A DNA stretch of 64,000 nucleotides from Geodermatophilaceae bacterium URHB0062 (GTDB taxonomy: Bacteria; Actinomycetota; Actinomycetes; Mycobacteriales; Geodermatophilaceae), in assembly GCA_000620185.1 (NCBI GenBank), contig JHVO01000008.1, forward strand, positions 1-64,000, written 5' to 3'. Position numbers and translations under genes: made by a program. The notes under the pieces were generated by a model. That model was not told the origin of the DNA. It saw only the letters and a program-made list of their open reading frames with translations, and made no database searches. This document shows positions 43,845 through 52,978 of this stretch, one piece after another; the first letter of the stretch is position 1; each line of letters starts with the position of its first letter.

Positions 43845-45110
43845 ATGACCTCTCAACTCGGGTTCGCGGCACCGCCGACGGCCTGGCAGGACGTCGTCCG
43901 GCCGGAGGGCCGGTACGCCGCCCTCCCGTCCCGGGGCCGGCCCTTGGTCATCGCCGAGGACGACCCTGGGGTTCTCCGTTACTTGCGGACGGCGATGGTC
44001 ACCCGCCCGCCACGCTCCCGGTTGCCCGGCTGGCCGTACGTGCTCGCCGGCCAGGGGCTGCGTGTTCCCGGCGTCGCGCGGCTGCTGCCGGCTGCCGCGG
44101 TCGCACCGCCGGGCGGCGGGCGGGACCGGTCGGAGCTGGCCCGGTTCATCGGCGAGGGCAGGTGGCGGCTGCTGGTGCTGCTTCACAGCCGGGACGTCGA
44201 CGCCTCCTGCGTGTTACTGCTGTTCCCCCCCGGCATGGAACGTCCGGCCCGAGCCGTCAAGCTGGCCTCCGGTCCCTCGGCGGCGGCCCGCGTCCAGGCG
44301 GAGGAGGCACGCCTGGCAGCGCTGGCCGACGGCTTGGGTGACCGCCTCGGGGACAGCGTGCCTCGGGTGGTCGACGTCCTCGATCACCGCGGGTTCCCGG
44401 CATTGGTCACCACCGCGCAACCAGGCGTGTCGATGCTGGTCCGCTACCACCGAGGAGGCCGCACAGCGGACCGGCCGTCCGTGCGTGCTGACCTGGCGGC
44501 CGCCGAGCGCTGGCTGGACGGCCTGCAGGAGGCATCGGCCGGTCCGGCCCGTCCGCTGGACCTCGCGCCCGGCACGATGGAGCGGCTCGCCGGCTGGCGG
44601 GCGAGCGAGCCGGCCGCCGAGCCCGTGATCGAGAGGCTGGCCGGCGTCCGGCGGCGTTTACAACACCACTGCGCGCCCACCACCTGGGTGCATGGCGACT
44701 TCTGGCCGGGCAATCTCCTCGTCGACGGTGACGAGATCACCGGTGTCGTCGACTGGGAACGCAGTGAGCAGGTCGGCGGGCCGCTGCGCGACCGGATCCG
44801 GTTCCTCCTCGGCTACGCGTACTACCTCGACCGGCACACCGCTACGGGACGGCGGGTGCGCGGGCACCGGGGCCTGGTCGCCGGGGAGGCCGGCGCAGGA
44901 GTGCGCTACGCGCTCGGCGGTTCCGGCTGGTTCCCCGACGCGGTCCGCGCCTTCCTCGCGCGGGCGGTGGCCGGTTGCGGCCTTCCTGCCGATTCCGTCC
45001 GCGACGCAGTGCTGGCAGAGGTCGCCGCCGTCGCCGCGGAGGCGTCCGACCCCGGATTCGTCCGAGACAACCTGGCGCTGTTCCTCGCGCTGAGCGAGAT
45101 CGAGCCGTGA
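43845..45110 (+). CDS. Aminoglycoside-phosphotransferase-fold kinase
   Basis: A 421-residue protein. The C-terminal half has the APH/choline-kinase catalytic loop W-V-H-G-D-F-W-P-G-N-L-L-V-D near residue 282 (Asp and Asn present), followed by I-T-G-V-V-D-W-E-R-S with the metal-binding Asp. The N-terminal 150 residues include a R-A-V-K-L-A strand that may hold the ATP Lys. It is thus likely an active small-molecule kinase. Substrate unknown: a sugar, lipid or product of the neighbouring enzymes. ATG 11 bases after the RtcB-like stop. Wzy follows with a 4-base overlap. Confidence 0.78.
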   Translation: MTSQLGFAAPPTAWQDVVRPEGRYAALPSRGRPLVIAEDDPGVLRYLRTAMVTRPPRSRLPGWPYVLAGQGLRVPGVARLLPAAAVAPPGGGRDRSELARFIGEGRWRLLVLLHSRDVDASCVLLLFPPGMERPARAVKLASGPSAAARVQAEEARLAALADGLGDRLGDSVPRVVDVLDHRGFPALVTTAQPGVSMLVRYHRGGRTADRPSVRADLAAAERWLDGLQEASAGPARPLDLAPGTMERLAGWRASEPAAEPVIERLAGVRRRLQHHCAPTTWVHGDFWPGNLLVDGDEITGVVDWERSEQVGGPLRDRIRFLLGYAYYLDRHTATGRRVRGHRGLVAGEAGAGVRYALGGSGWFPDAVRAFLARAVAGCGLPADSVRDAVLAEVAAVAAEASDPGFVRDNLALFLALSEIEP

Positions 45111-46423
45111 GCGTGACCGTGTCGCTGCCCCGGTTCGCGGACGCGTCCGTCCGCGAACGTCTGGCCGCACGCGGCACGGCCGAGCGCACCGCTGTGGTGA
45201 CGGCGGCGGTGTCCGTGGCGCTCCAGCCGCTGCTCCGTCCGAGCGGTCCGCTCAACAGCTCACCGGTCGACGTGGCCCTGTTGCTGGCCGTGCTCACGAC
45301 CGCCGTGTGGGCAGGGACGTGTTCCGTGCGGCTGCGGGCTCCGTACGCGGTCGCGATGGGCCTGATGGTGCTCGGCGGGGCGATCGCCGGACTGGCCGGC
45401 CCCCTGCCGGGGACGTCCTTGATCACACTGATGCAGGACCTCGTGCTGTTCTCCTGGGCGACGGCGATAGTGAACCTGGCCCGCCGGCCCGGGGTGCTGC
45501 GGCTGCTCTCGACGACCTGGGCGCTGACCTCGGTCCTCTGCGCCGCGGTGCTGGTGTTCGCGGCGCTGTTCGGGTTGACCGCCGTGGAGGGCTTCATCGC
45601 GAAGAACGGCGACCGGGCGTCGTTCACGTTCGGTGACCCGGACTACGCGGCGACGTACTGGGCCTTCTCCGTCTTCATCGTGTACGCGACCCAGCGACCC
45701 CGGCGGCCATGGCTGCGTCGGCTCGGATACGTGCTGTTGATCTGGTCACTGGTGCTCACCCAGTCCAACGGCGGCTTGGTCGCACTGCCGGTGGGCGTCG
45801 GGCTGGTGCTCCTCGTCGCCGCCCACCGAAGGTTCGGGACGATGGCGGCTCTGTCCGCGCTGCTCGCCACCGTCGCGTCGGTGGGCCTGTTGCTGACCGC
45901 GGTGCCGCTCACCGTGATCCAGGAGTGGGCGCGGTACTCGGGGCAGCCGCTGCTGCAGGAAACCATCGGGCGCAGCGATGCCAGCAGTTCGCAGCGCAGC
46001 ATTCTGACGAGCGAGGCGATGCAGCTCTACGCCACCGACGGGCCGCTCGGCTCCGGCCCGGGGACGACCAAGGAGCTGCTGGAGGACCACCACTACGCCT
46101 ACGCCAAGGAGGCGCACGACGACTTCCTCGCCTCCCTGGTAGAGCGTGGCCTGATCGGCGTGGTCGGCATCCTGGTGCTCCTGGTGGGGGCGCTGTCGAG
46201 GGGAGCCCGCGTGCTGCGCGGCCCCCCTCGCGGCTGGCCGGAGCTGCCGCGGCCGGTCGGCCTGGTAGCCGGGCTCGCCGCCGCGCTCCTGGCCGGCACC
46301 TTCTATGAGGTGCTGCACTTCCGATACGTCTGGCTGCTGCTGGCCTTCACGGCCGCCGTCGCCTCGGCCTGGCCGGCGCGGCGCGCGATGGGCCGCACGG
46401 CTACCGTGGGGAGCGCATCATGA
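45107..46423 (+). CDS. O-antigen polymerase/ligase-like membrane protein (Wzy)
   Basis: A 438-residue protein with roughly ten to twelve membrane helices. The big outside loop near residues 285-345 contains G-R-S-D-A-S-S-S-Q-R and L-G-S-G-P-G-T-T-K-E. It continues with H-D-D-F-L-A-S-L-V-E-R-G-L-I-G, the Wzy_C pattern of O-antigen ligases/polymerases. It would link repeat units at the outer face of the membrane. GTG start overlapping the kinase stop. Confidence 0.85.
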   Translation: MSVTVSLPRFADASVRERLAARGTAERTAVVTAAVSVALQPLLRPSGPLNSSPVDVALLLAVLTTAVWAGTCSVRLRAPYAVAMGLMVLGGAIAGLAGPLPGTSLITLMQDLVLFSWATAIVNLARRPGVLRLLSTTWALTSVLCAAVLVFAALFGLTAVEGFIAKNGDRASFTFGDPDYAATYWAFSVFIVYATQRPRRPWLRRLGYVLLIWSLVLTQSNGGLVALPVGVGLVLLVAAHRRFGTMAALSALLATVASVGLLLTAVPLTVIQEWARYSGQPLLQETIGRSDASSSQRSILTSEAMQLYATDGPLGSGPGTTKELLEDHHYAYAKEAHDDFLASLVERGLIGVVGILVLLVGALSRGARVLRGPPRGWPELPRPVGLVAGLAAALLAGTFYEVLHFRYVWLLLAFTAAVASAWPARRAMGRTATVGSAS

Positions 46424-47796
46424 CCCCGGGGGGCGTCGTCCCGGGAGTCGTCGGCACGGGGGCCGCCGACCTGGGGCGCCGCAGCGCGGCAGCGAACATG
46501 GTCGCGTTCGGACTCGCTCTCGGCTGCGTGACCCTGGCCAGCCTGCTGGTGGCCCGGCTGGCAGGTCCCGCCGTGCTCGGGGAGTACACGCTGCTGCGAG
46601 TCCTCCCATGGCTCACCGGAGTCGTCGTGAGCTGCGGTCTTCCGACGTCGTCGGCGTTCCATCTGGCCGGTCCGTCGAGCGCCGATCCCAGGCTACGGCC
46701 CACACTGGCCGCGCTCGCGGGGGTGGGAGTCTGCATCGGCGTGGCCGTGTGGACACTGGCGACCCCGCTGCTGCATGCGCGACTGCTGCAGCAGGTGGCG
46801 CCCTGGCTGCTGCTCGTGACCGGCGCCACCGTGGTGACCCGGCTGCTGACCGTCTGGGGAAAAGCCTGCTGTCAGGGCACCTCGGACATGCGCGGGGCGA
46901 ACCTGGTGATCGTCGCGGAGGAGTTCTTCTTCATCCCCGCGTACGCCGTGGCCCTGGCCGCCGGGCTGCGGGGCATCACAGCGGTGGTGGGCGGCCTGGT
47001 CGGCTGCGGGGCCGTGGCGTCCGCCGTGTCCCTCGGCCGGATCCGAGCCGGCGGCTTCTTCCGTGGCTGGGGGCGACCGTCGGTGGGGCTCGCCCGGTCG
47101 GTGGCCGCCTTTGGAGCCCGTGGCCAGTTCGGTGACCTCCTGATGCTCATGAACCTCCGGTTGGACTTCCTGATCCTCGGGGGGCTGGCCGGCCCCGCCG
47201 TGCTGGGTCAGTACGCGGTGGCGTCCAAGTGCGCCGAGCTGATGCGCCTGCCGTCGACCGCCTGCAACTACGTGCTCTATCCACGCTTCGCCCGAGCGCC
47301 GCGGTCGGTGGCCGACGCGGAGGCGCGTCGGCTGGTCTGGCGGTGCTGCCTGGTGACGGTCGCTGCGGTGCCGCTGATGGTCGTGGCCGCGGTCGTCGGG
47401 CTGCCGCTGCTCTACGGCTCGGGCTTCCGCGGCGCCGTCGTCCCGGCTTGCGTGCTGGGGTTGGGCCTGGCCTTCGACGGAGCCGCCGCCGTCGCCTCGG
47501 CCTACCTGCGCGGCGTGGGCCACCCCGGCACCAACTCGGTCGGCATCGGGGTGGGTGTGACGGTGACCGTCGCCCTCGACCTGCTGCTCATCCCGCGGTA
47601 CGGGGCACTGGGCGCGGCCGTCGCGTCGAGCGTCGCCTACCTCACCACCACCGCGACGCTCGTACTGCTCGCTCACCGGCTGGCGCTTCCGGCGGGGCGG
47701 GCGCGCTGCGACGACAGCCCGCGTGTCGGGTCCGCGGCTGGCCCGTGGCGCTCGCGCCACGCGGCCGACCCACAAGGAGGGGTGAGCGGGTCATGA
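46420..47796 (+). CDS. Polysaccharide flippase (Wzx/MOP superfamily)
   Basis: A 458-residue protein with about fourteen membrane helices, the right length for MOP-type exporters. R-S-A-A-A-N-M-V-A-F-G near the start and L-M-N-L-R-L-D-F-L-I-L-G near residue 245 match Wzx proteins. The second half opens with G-P-A-V-L-G-Q-Y-A-V-A-S-K. It moves lipid-linked repeat units across the membrane for the Wzy protein. ATG overlaps the previous stop (ATGA). Confidence 0.88.
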   Translation: MTPGGVVPGVVGTGAADLGRRSAAANMVAFGLALGCVTLASLLVARLAGPAVLGEYTLLRVLPWLTGVVVSCGLPTSSAFHLAGPSSADPRLRPTLAALAGVGVCIGVAVWTLATPLLHARLLQQVAPWLLLVTGATVVTRLLTVWGKACCQGTSDMRGANLVIVAEEFFFIPAYAVALAAGLRGITAVVGGLVGCGAVASAVSLGRIRAGGFFRGWGRPSVGLARSVAAFGARGQFGDLLMLMNLRLDFLILGGLAGPAVLGQYAVASKCAELMRLPSTACNYVLYPRFARAPRSVADAEARRLVWRCCLVTVAAVPLMVVAAVVGLPLLYGSGFRGAVVPACVLGLGLAFDGAAAVASAYLRGVGHPGTNSVGIGVGVTVTVALDLLLIPRYGALGAAVASSVAYLTTTATLVLLAHRLALPAGRARCDDSPRVGSAAGPWRSRHAADPQGGVSGS

Positions 47797-48626
47797 GCCG
47801 CTCTCGGGGCTTCGCCGTTCGAGCCGAGGCCGCATCGCCCGGTCACCCGCCGACCCCCGGCCTCGGTCTGGTCCCGCGGTCCGCGCACCTCGCCGGTGCC
47901 GACCGAGCCGACGCCATCAGGCCGGACACCGGGATCAGGCGGCTCGTCGACCTGGTCGTCGCAGGTGCGGGGGTGCTCCTGTGCAGCCCGCTGATCGCGG
48001 TCATCGGTGGGATCATCCGACTGACCAGCGCCGGGCCGGTCCTCTTTCTGCAGGAACGGGTCGGGCGAGACGGCCGCTCATTCCGGATCTGCAAGTTCCG
48101 GACCATGACCGCCGACGCCGAATCCTGCGGTGCAGCGGTCAGCGGCCGAGTGGACCCCCGCGTGACCCGGGTCGGCCGATACCTCCGGCCGGCGAGGCTC
48201 GATGAGCTGCCCCAGTTGGCGAACATCCTGCGCGGGGACATGACGCTCATCGGGCCACGCCCGGAGGTGCCTCGGTTCGTAGCCCACTACACCGACGAGG
48301 AGTGGGCGACCCTTCTCGTGCGGCCGGGGCTGATCGGACCGGGGGGCCTGCTGTTCGCCACCGAGCAATCGGCGGAACTCGACCACTCCGAGCACCCCGA
48401 CCTGTACTACCTCAGCCATCACCTCCACCCGAAGCTCGCGGCGGACCTGGCCTACCTGCGCGATCGTCGGCTGGTGCGCGACCTGCAGGTGGTCCTCGCC
48501 GCCGCCGCCGCGCTGGTCGGCCGGTCGCCGTCCTGGTTCTCCGCCGCGGCACCCGCGTCACGTGCGACCTGTGCCACCCCTACGACACCGCGGCGCCGGG
48601 CTTCCGGTCCGCCAGCGCTCGACTGA
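47793..48626 (+). CDS. Polyprenyl-phosphate sugar-1-phosphate transferase (PGT)
   Basis: A 277-residue monotopic phosphoglycosyl transferase that starts the repeat unit by moving a sugar-1-phosphate to the lipid carrier. One re-entrant membrane segment lies near residues 52-75 (D-L-V-V-A-G-A-G-V-L-L-C). It is followed by F-R-I-C-K-F-R-T-M, then R-L-D-E-L-P-Q-L-A-N-I-L-R-G-D-M and L-I-G-P-R-P-E. This is the short PglC-like form rather than the WcaJ type with extra helices. With the 4,6-dehydratase/aminotransferase pair, a PglC-style amino-sugar phosphate is a reasonable substrate. ATG overlaps the flippase stop. Confidence 0.93.
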   Translation: MSRSRGFAVRAEAASPGHPPTPGLGLVPRSAHLAGADRADAIRPDTGIRRLVDLVVAGAGVLLCSPLIAVIGGIIRLTSAGPVLFLQERVGRDGRSFRICKFRTMTADAESCGAAVSGRVDPRVTRVGRYLRPARLDELPQLANILRGDMTLIGPRPEVPRFVAHYTDEEWATLLVRPGLIGPGGLLFATEQSAELDHSEHPDLYYLSHHLHPKLAADLAYLRDRRLVRDLQVVLAAAAALVGRSPSWFSAAAPASRATCATPTTPRRRASGPPALD

Positions 48627-48636
48627 GGAGCAAGGC

Positions 48637-50574
48637 ATGTGTGGGATCGCCGGGCTCGCCGGTCGTCGGGCGTGCCGGCCGCCCCAGGAGCGGGACGATC
48701 GTGTGTCACGAAGTCTGGACGCGTTGAGGCACCGCGGGCCGGACGGTGGCGGGGTGTGGAGCTCGGCGGAGCTGCCCGTCGCGCTGGGACACCGGCGGCT
48801 CTCCATCATCGACCTGACCTCGGCGGCCACCCAGCCGATGGCCATCGAGGGCGGCCGGCACGTCGTCACCTACAACGGCGAGGTCTACAACTACAAGGAG
48901 CTGCGGGGCCGCCTGGAGCGGGACGGGTGGCGGCTCAGCACGAGGTCGGACACGGAGGTGCTGCTCCTCGCCTGCCGCGTGTGGGGGCCGCTGGAGGCGG
49001 TGCGCCGCGCCCAGGGCATGTTCGCCTTGGCCTACCTGGACGGCCCTTCCCGGCAGCTGTGGCTGATCCGCGACCGCTTCGGTGAAAAGCCGCTGTACTG
49101 GAGCCTGTTCGACGGGACGGTGGTCTTCGCCAGCGAGCTCAAGGCACTGGTCGAGCTGTGCGGCGGCCGTCCCGCGGTCGACCTACGGTCCCTGGCCATC
49201 TTCCTGTCCCGCGGCGCCGTCGCCCAGCCGGCGTCGATCTACGACGGCGTGCAGCAGGTGCCGGCCGGTACGGCCCTGCGCATCCAGGTGGCTGATGCGA
49301 TCTCCCCGCAGGACATCGAGAGGTACAGCCACTGGGACGCAGTCGGAGAGGCCTTGCGCGCCGCCGACACGCCGCTTTCCGGAACGCTGGACGACGCAGC
49401 CGCCGCCGTCCATGCCGAGCTCCGGCGCAGCGTGAAGGCCTCCACTGTGGCCGATCGCCCGGTCGGGGCCTTCCTCTCCGGAGGTGTCGACTCCACTCTG
49501 ATCACGGCGCTCATGGGCGAGATGGCGGAACAACCGGTGCGGACGTTCACGGTCGGCTTCGACGACCCGCGGTACGACGAATCCGCGTACGCCGCTGCGG
49601 TCGCCTCCCACCTGGGCACCAAGCACACGGCGGTGACCCTCTCGGCCGAGGACGTGCTGGCAGTGGTCCCCTCGCTGCCACGGATGTACGACGAGCCGTT
49701 CGCGGACCCGTCGCAACTGCCCACGCACCTGGTGGCGCGCGTAGCCCGCGAGGAGGTCACGGTCGCGCTCTCCGGCGATGCAGGGGACGAACTGTTCGGC
49801 GGATACAACCGGCACATCTCGGCACAGCGCCTCTACGGCAGCCTCGCCCGGGTCCCGAGGAGCGTGCGGGCGCTCGCCGGGCACGCCGCAACACGGCTGT
49901 CGCCAGCTGCATGGGACGCCATCGGCCGCTCCATCGGCATGCAGACGCCGACCGGCGGCCTGGGCGCCCGGGTGCACAAGCTGGCGCCGATCGCCGACTT
50001 CACCGACGAAGCAGACCTCTACGACAAGCTCATCTCCTCGACCCGCCGGCAGTACGTCCTCGGTGCAGCAGCACCGCGGAGCGCTCGGTTACCGGAGGCC
50101 GGGGGTCTCGTCGGGGCGATGATGCTGGCCGACACCCTGGGCTACCTGACGGACGACATCCTCGTCAAGGTCGACCGGGCCGCGATGGCGACGTCTCTGG
50201 AGACGCGCATCCCCATGCTCGACCCGGAGGTCTACCGGCTCGCGTGGTCGCTGCCGCTCGGGCACAAGGTTTCCGGGGGCGTCGGCAAGCTCGTGTTGCG
50301 CCGGTTGCTGGCCTCGTTGCTGCCCGTCGAACTCATGGACCGGGCCAAGACAGGGTTCGACATCCCGCTGGGCGACTGGTTGCGCGGCCCGCTGCGGCCC
50401 TGGGCTGACAACCTGCTGGATCCGGAAACGCTCCGAGGTCAGGGCTACCTCGACGTCCGGCAGGTGCGAGCCGTCTGGGACCGCCACGTCGGAGGTCGGA
50501 TCAGCCACACCACCGAACTGTGGAACCTGCTGATGTACCAAGCCTGGCTGGCGGAGTGGGGAGAGGGTCGATGA
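48637..50574 (+). CDS. asnB: Asparagine synthase (glutamine-hydrolysing) family amidotransferase
   Basis: A 645-residue AsnB-type protein. Cys2 is the glutaminase nucleophile (M-C-G-I-A-G-L), followed by R-H-R-G-P-D-G near residue 31. The synthetase domain has the PP-loop G-A-F-L-S-G-G-V-D-S-T. In polysaccharide loci such proteins often amidate uronic acids or other carboxylates; that role fits a locus that also carries a uronate-epimerase-like enzyme. Housekeeping asparagine synthesis cannot be excluded. ATG ten bases after the PGT stop; it overlaps the next gene by four bases. Confidence 0.9.
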   Translation: MCGIAGLAGRRACRPPQERDDRVSRSLDALRHRGPDGGGVWSSAELPVALGHRRLSIIDLTSAATQPMAIEGGRHVVTYNGEVYNYKELRGRLERDGWRLSTRSDTEVLLLACRVWGPLEAVRRAQGMFALAYLDGPSRQLWLIRDRFGEKPLYWSLFDGTVVFASELKALVELCGGRPAVDLRSLAIFLSRGAVAQPASIYDGVQQVPAGTALRIQVADAISPQDIERYSHWDAVGEALRAADTPLSGTLDDAAAAVHAELRRSVKASTVADRPVGAFLSGGVDSTLITALMGEMAEQPVRTFTVGFDDPRYDESAYAAAVASHLGTKHTAVTLSAEDVLAVVPSLPRMYDEPFADPSQLPTHLVARVAREEVTVALSGDAGDELFGGYNRHISAQRLYGSLARVPRSVRALAGHAATRLSPAAWDAIGRSIGMQTPTGGLGARVHKLAPIADFTDEADLYDKLISSTRRQYVLGAAAPRSARLPEAGGLVGAMMLADTLGYLTDDILVKVDRAAMATSLETRIPMLDPEVYRLAWSLPLGHKVSGGVGKLVLRRLLASLLPVELMDRAKTGFDIPLGDWLRGPLRPWADNLLDPETLRGQGYLDVRQVRAVWDRHVGGRISHTTELWNLLMYQAWLAEWGEGR

Positions 50575-51947
50575 ATCGTCCGTTGAGGTCGCGGAGTCGG
50601 GGGTACGCCGCCATCCCCGAACGACGACCAGGCCGCGTCGTCTACGGCATGACGATCGCCCAATCCGTCGCGGCATTGCTCCGCGGCCAGCTGAGCTGGT
50701 TCCGGGATCAAGGCTGGGACGTTCACCTGGTGACTTCTCCGGGCAGCCTGCTCGACGTCGTCGAGGCGCGCGAGCGGGTGACGGTGCATCCGCTGCCCAT
50801 GGACCGGGAGATCAGCCTCAGGCGGGATCCCGTGGCCCTCGTCCGCTGGATCAGGCTGCTGCGCCGGTTGCGACCGGACGTGCTCAACGTGGGCACGCCG
50901 AAAGCCGGCCTGCTCGGCTCGCTCGCCGGATGGCTCACCAGGGTCCCGGTCCGGGTCTACGTGTTGCGCGGTCTGCGCATGGAGGGGGCTCGGAGCCGTC
51001 GGCAGAAGGCCCTGCTGTGGCTGGTGGAGCGAGTGACCATCCTGCTCGCGACCGAGGTGGTGTGCGTGAGCCACAGCCTGCGGGACGAGGCTGCCGCGCT
51101 GCACCTGTTCGGCCGCCGCGACAAGCCGGTCGTGATCGGGGCCGGTAGCAGCAACGGCGTCAACTCCGGTCGGTGGACCGCGGCTCTGGCCGCCGTGGAC
51201 CGGGCCACGGTCCGTGCCGCGTGGGGGGTCCGGCCAGATGTCCTTGTCGTCGGGTTCGTGGGGCGCATCAACGTCGACAAGGGCGTGGATGACCTCATCT
51301 CGGCATTCCTGGCCACGCCTGCGCTGCCGGCTGTCCTGCTCCTGGCTGGTCCGCTCGAGGACGAGGGCCTGCGCCCGGCGATCGCGGCACTCGGTGATCG
51401 GGTGATCCACGTCGACCACTGGGTGGACGATCCGGCCGCCTGTTACGCCGGCATGGACGTCTTCTGCCTGCCGACTCGGCGAGAGGGCTTCCCGAACGTG
51501 GTGCTCGAGGCGGCGCTCGCCGGGGTCCCGAGCATCACGACGACGGCCACGGGTGCTCGCGACTCCGTCGTGCCGGGAGTGACGGGCTGGCTCGTGGAGA
51601 CCGGGGACATGCCGCAGTTGATCGACGCGATCGGGCGGTGCGCCAGGGAACGGGACGAGGTCCGCCGCGCCGGCCGTGCTGCGCGGGAGCGGGCTCTGCG
51701 CCACTTCCGGCCGCAGGACATCTGGTCCGGGCTGCAGGCCGTCTATCTCGGCGAGGACCCGTCCCTGGCCAGGGCACCCGGGCCCGAGCCGGAGACCGAT
51801 GCACGACAAGGGACTCGCGACGCCACTGCCGCTCAGCCGGTGCCCGAGCTGTGGACGCAGGGCATCGACGCGAGACGGCGGGTCGGGGACCCCGTGACCA
51901 TCGCCGGCTCCATCCAATCGGACGCGAACCTGGGACAGATGTCATGA
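50571..51947 (+). CDS. Glycosyltransferase family 4-like protein
   Basis: A 458-residue GT-B glycosyltransferase. The N-terminal half has Q-L-S-W-F-R-D-Q-G-W-D-V-H-L near residue 41. The donor domain has V-G-F-V-G-R-I-N-V-D-K-G-V-D-D-L near residue 225 and the G-F-P-N-V-V-L-E-A-A-L-A-G-V-P nucleotide-sugar motif near residue 306. The first half resembles WbnK/WcaE-like enzymes that extend the repeat unit. The last 60 residues (after Y-L-G-E-D-P) are low-complexity. Start codon ATGA overlaps the asnB stop. Confidence 0.9.
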   Translation: MNRPLRSRSRGYAAIPERRPGRVVYGMTIAQSVAALLRGQLSWFRDQGWDVHLVTSPGSLLDVVEARERVTVHPLPMDREISLRRDPVALVRWIRLLRRLRPDVLNVGTPKAGLLGSLAGWLTRVPVRVYVLRGLRMEGARSRRQKALLWLVERVTILLATEVVCVSHSLRDEAAALHLFGRRDKPVVIGAGSSNGVNSGRWTAALAAVDRATVRAAWGVRPDVLVVGFVGRINVDKGVDDLISAFLATPALPAVLLLAGPLEDEGLRPAIAALGDRVIHVDHWVDDPAACYAGMDVFCLPTRREGFPNVVLEAALAGVPSITTTATGARDSVVPGVTGWLVETGDMPQLIDAIGRCARERDEVRRAGRAARERALRHFRPQDIWSGLQAVYLGEDPSLARAPGPEPETDARQGTRDATAAQPVPELWTQGIDARRRVGDPVTIAGSIQSDANLGQMS

Positions 51948-52978
51948 CCGCCGTGGTCACCGGTGTCGCCGGGTTCGTGGGGAGCGCTCTGGCACGACGA
52001 CTGCTCGCGGACGGTGAGCAGGTGGTCGGTGTCGACGCGCTCACCGACTACTACGACCCTGCGTTGAAGCAGGCGAACCTGTCCACGATCCCGCAGAAGG
52101 GGTTCACCTTCGTGGAAGGTGACCTGAACGCGCTCGATCTCGACGCCCTGCTCGACGGCGTCACGGTCGTCTTCCACGAGGCGGGGCAACCCGGCGTGCG
52201 TTCGTCGTGGGGCGAGGACTTCGTGACCTACGTGAGCGCGAACATCCTCGCCACGCAGCGGTTGCTGGAGGCGGCGCGGCGGGCATCCGCCCTTGGTCGG
52301 CTCGTCTACGCCTCCTCCTCGTCGGTGTACGGCAACGCGTTCGCCTATCCGACCACCGAGGACGACCCGCCCCGGCCGCACAGTCCCTACGGCGTCACCA
52401 AGCTCGCGGGCGAGCAGCTGTGCACGCTGTACGCACACAACTTCGACGTACCGACCGTGTCACTGCGTTACTTCACCGTCTACGGACCGGGCCAGCGTCC
52501 CGACATGGCGTTCAGCGTCTTCATCCGCGCGGCCCAGGCGGGGCGACCGATCGAGGTCTTCGGCTCCGGGCGGCAGGTGCGCGACTTCACTTTCATCGAG
52601 GACGTGGTGGACGCCAACATGCGGGCGGCGGCCGGTGATGTTGCGCCGGGCTCGGTCTTCAACGTTTCCGGCGGTACGAGCATCAGCGTCAACGAGGTCC
52701 TCGACGAGCTCACCGACATCGCAGGTCACTTCCTGGCGGTCGTGAGAACGGCCGCGGTCCCTGGCGACGTGCGGCGGACCGGCGGATCAGCCGAGCGCAT
52801 CCGGACCGCGCTGGGCTGGTGCCCGAAGGTGGATATCAGCGCCGGGCTGCGCGCCCAGTGGGATTCGCTGGCCGCCGGGGGAAAGCCGGCCCGGATCGTC
52901 CCGCCGCGGGCACGACGTCCTGCACGGGCGGGGTCGGTCACGAACACGCTCGTGACGGCGTCGGAAGGTGCGCGTTGA
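51944..52978 (+). CDS. NAD-dependent epimerase (UDP-glucuronate 4-epimerase-like)
   Basis: A 344-residue extended SDR enzyme. G-V-A-G-F-V-G-S-A-L-A (NAD loop) is near residue 7, and D-Y-Y-D-P-A-L-K is characteristic of UDP-GlcA 4-epimerases. The catalytic Ser/Tyr/Lys lie in S-S-S-S-V-Y-G and S-P-Y-G-V-T-K. It would make UDP-galacturonate or a related uronic sugar for the polysaccharide, possibly later amidated by the AsnB-like protein. The final 40 residues overlap, tail to tail, the end of the convergent lipoprotein gene by 41 bases. ATG overlaps the glycosyltransferase stop. Confidence 0.9.
   Translation: MTAVVTGVAGFVGSALARRLLADGEQVVGVDALTDYYDPALKQANLSTIPQKGFTFVEGDLNALDLDALLDGVTVVFHEAGQPGVRSSWGEDFVTYVSANILATQRLLEAARRASALGRLVYASSSSVYGNAFAYPTTEDDPPRPHSPYGVTKLAGEQLCTLYAHNFDVPTVSLRYFTVYGPGQRPDMAFSVFIRAAQAGRPIEVFGSGRQVRDFTFIEDVVDANMRAAAGDVAPGSVFNVSGGTSISVNEVLDELTDIAGHFLAVVRTAAVPGDVRRTGGSAERIRTALGWCPKVDISAGLRAQWDSLAAGGKPARIVPPRARRPARAGSVTNTLVTASEGAR

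Noticed and set aside
48637-50574. Lasso-peptide cluster (AsnB-like cyclase with HprK-like protein)
   Set aside because: No precursor peptide, PqqD-like or transglutaminase-like protease gene is present; the neighbours are polysaccharide genes.
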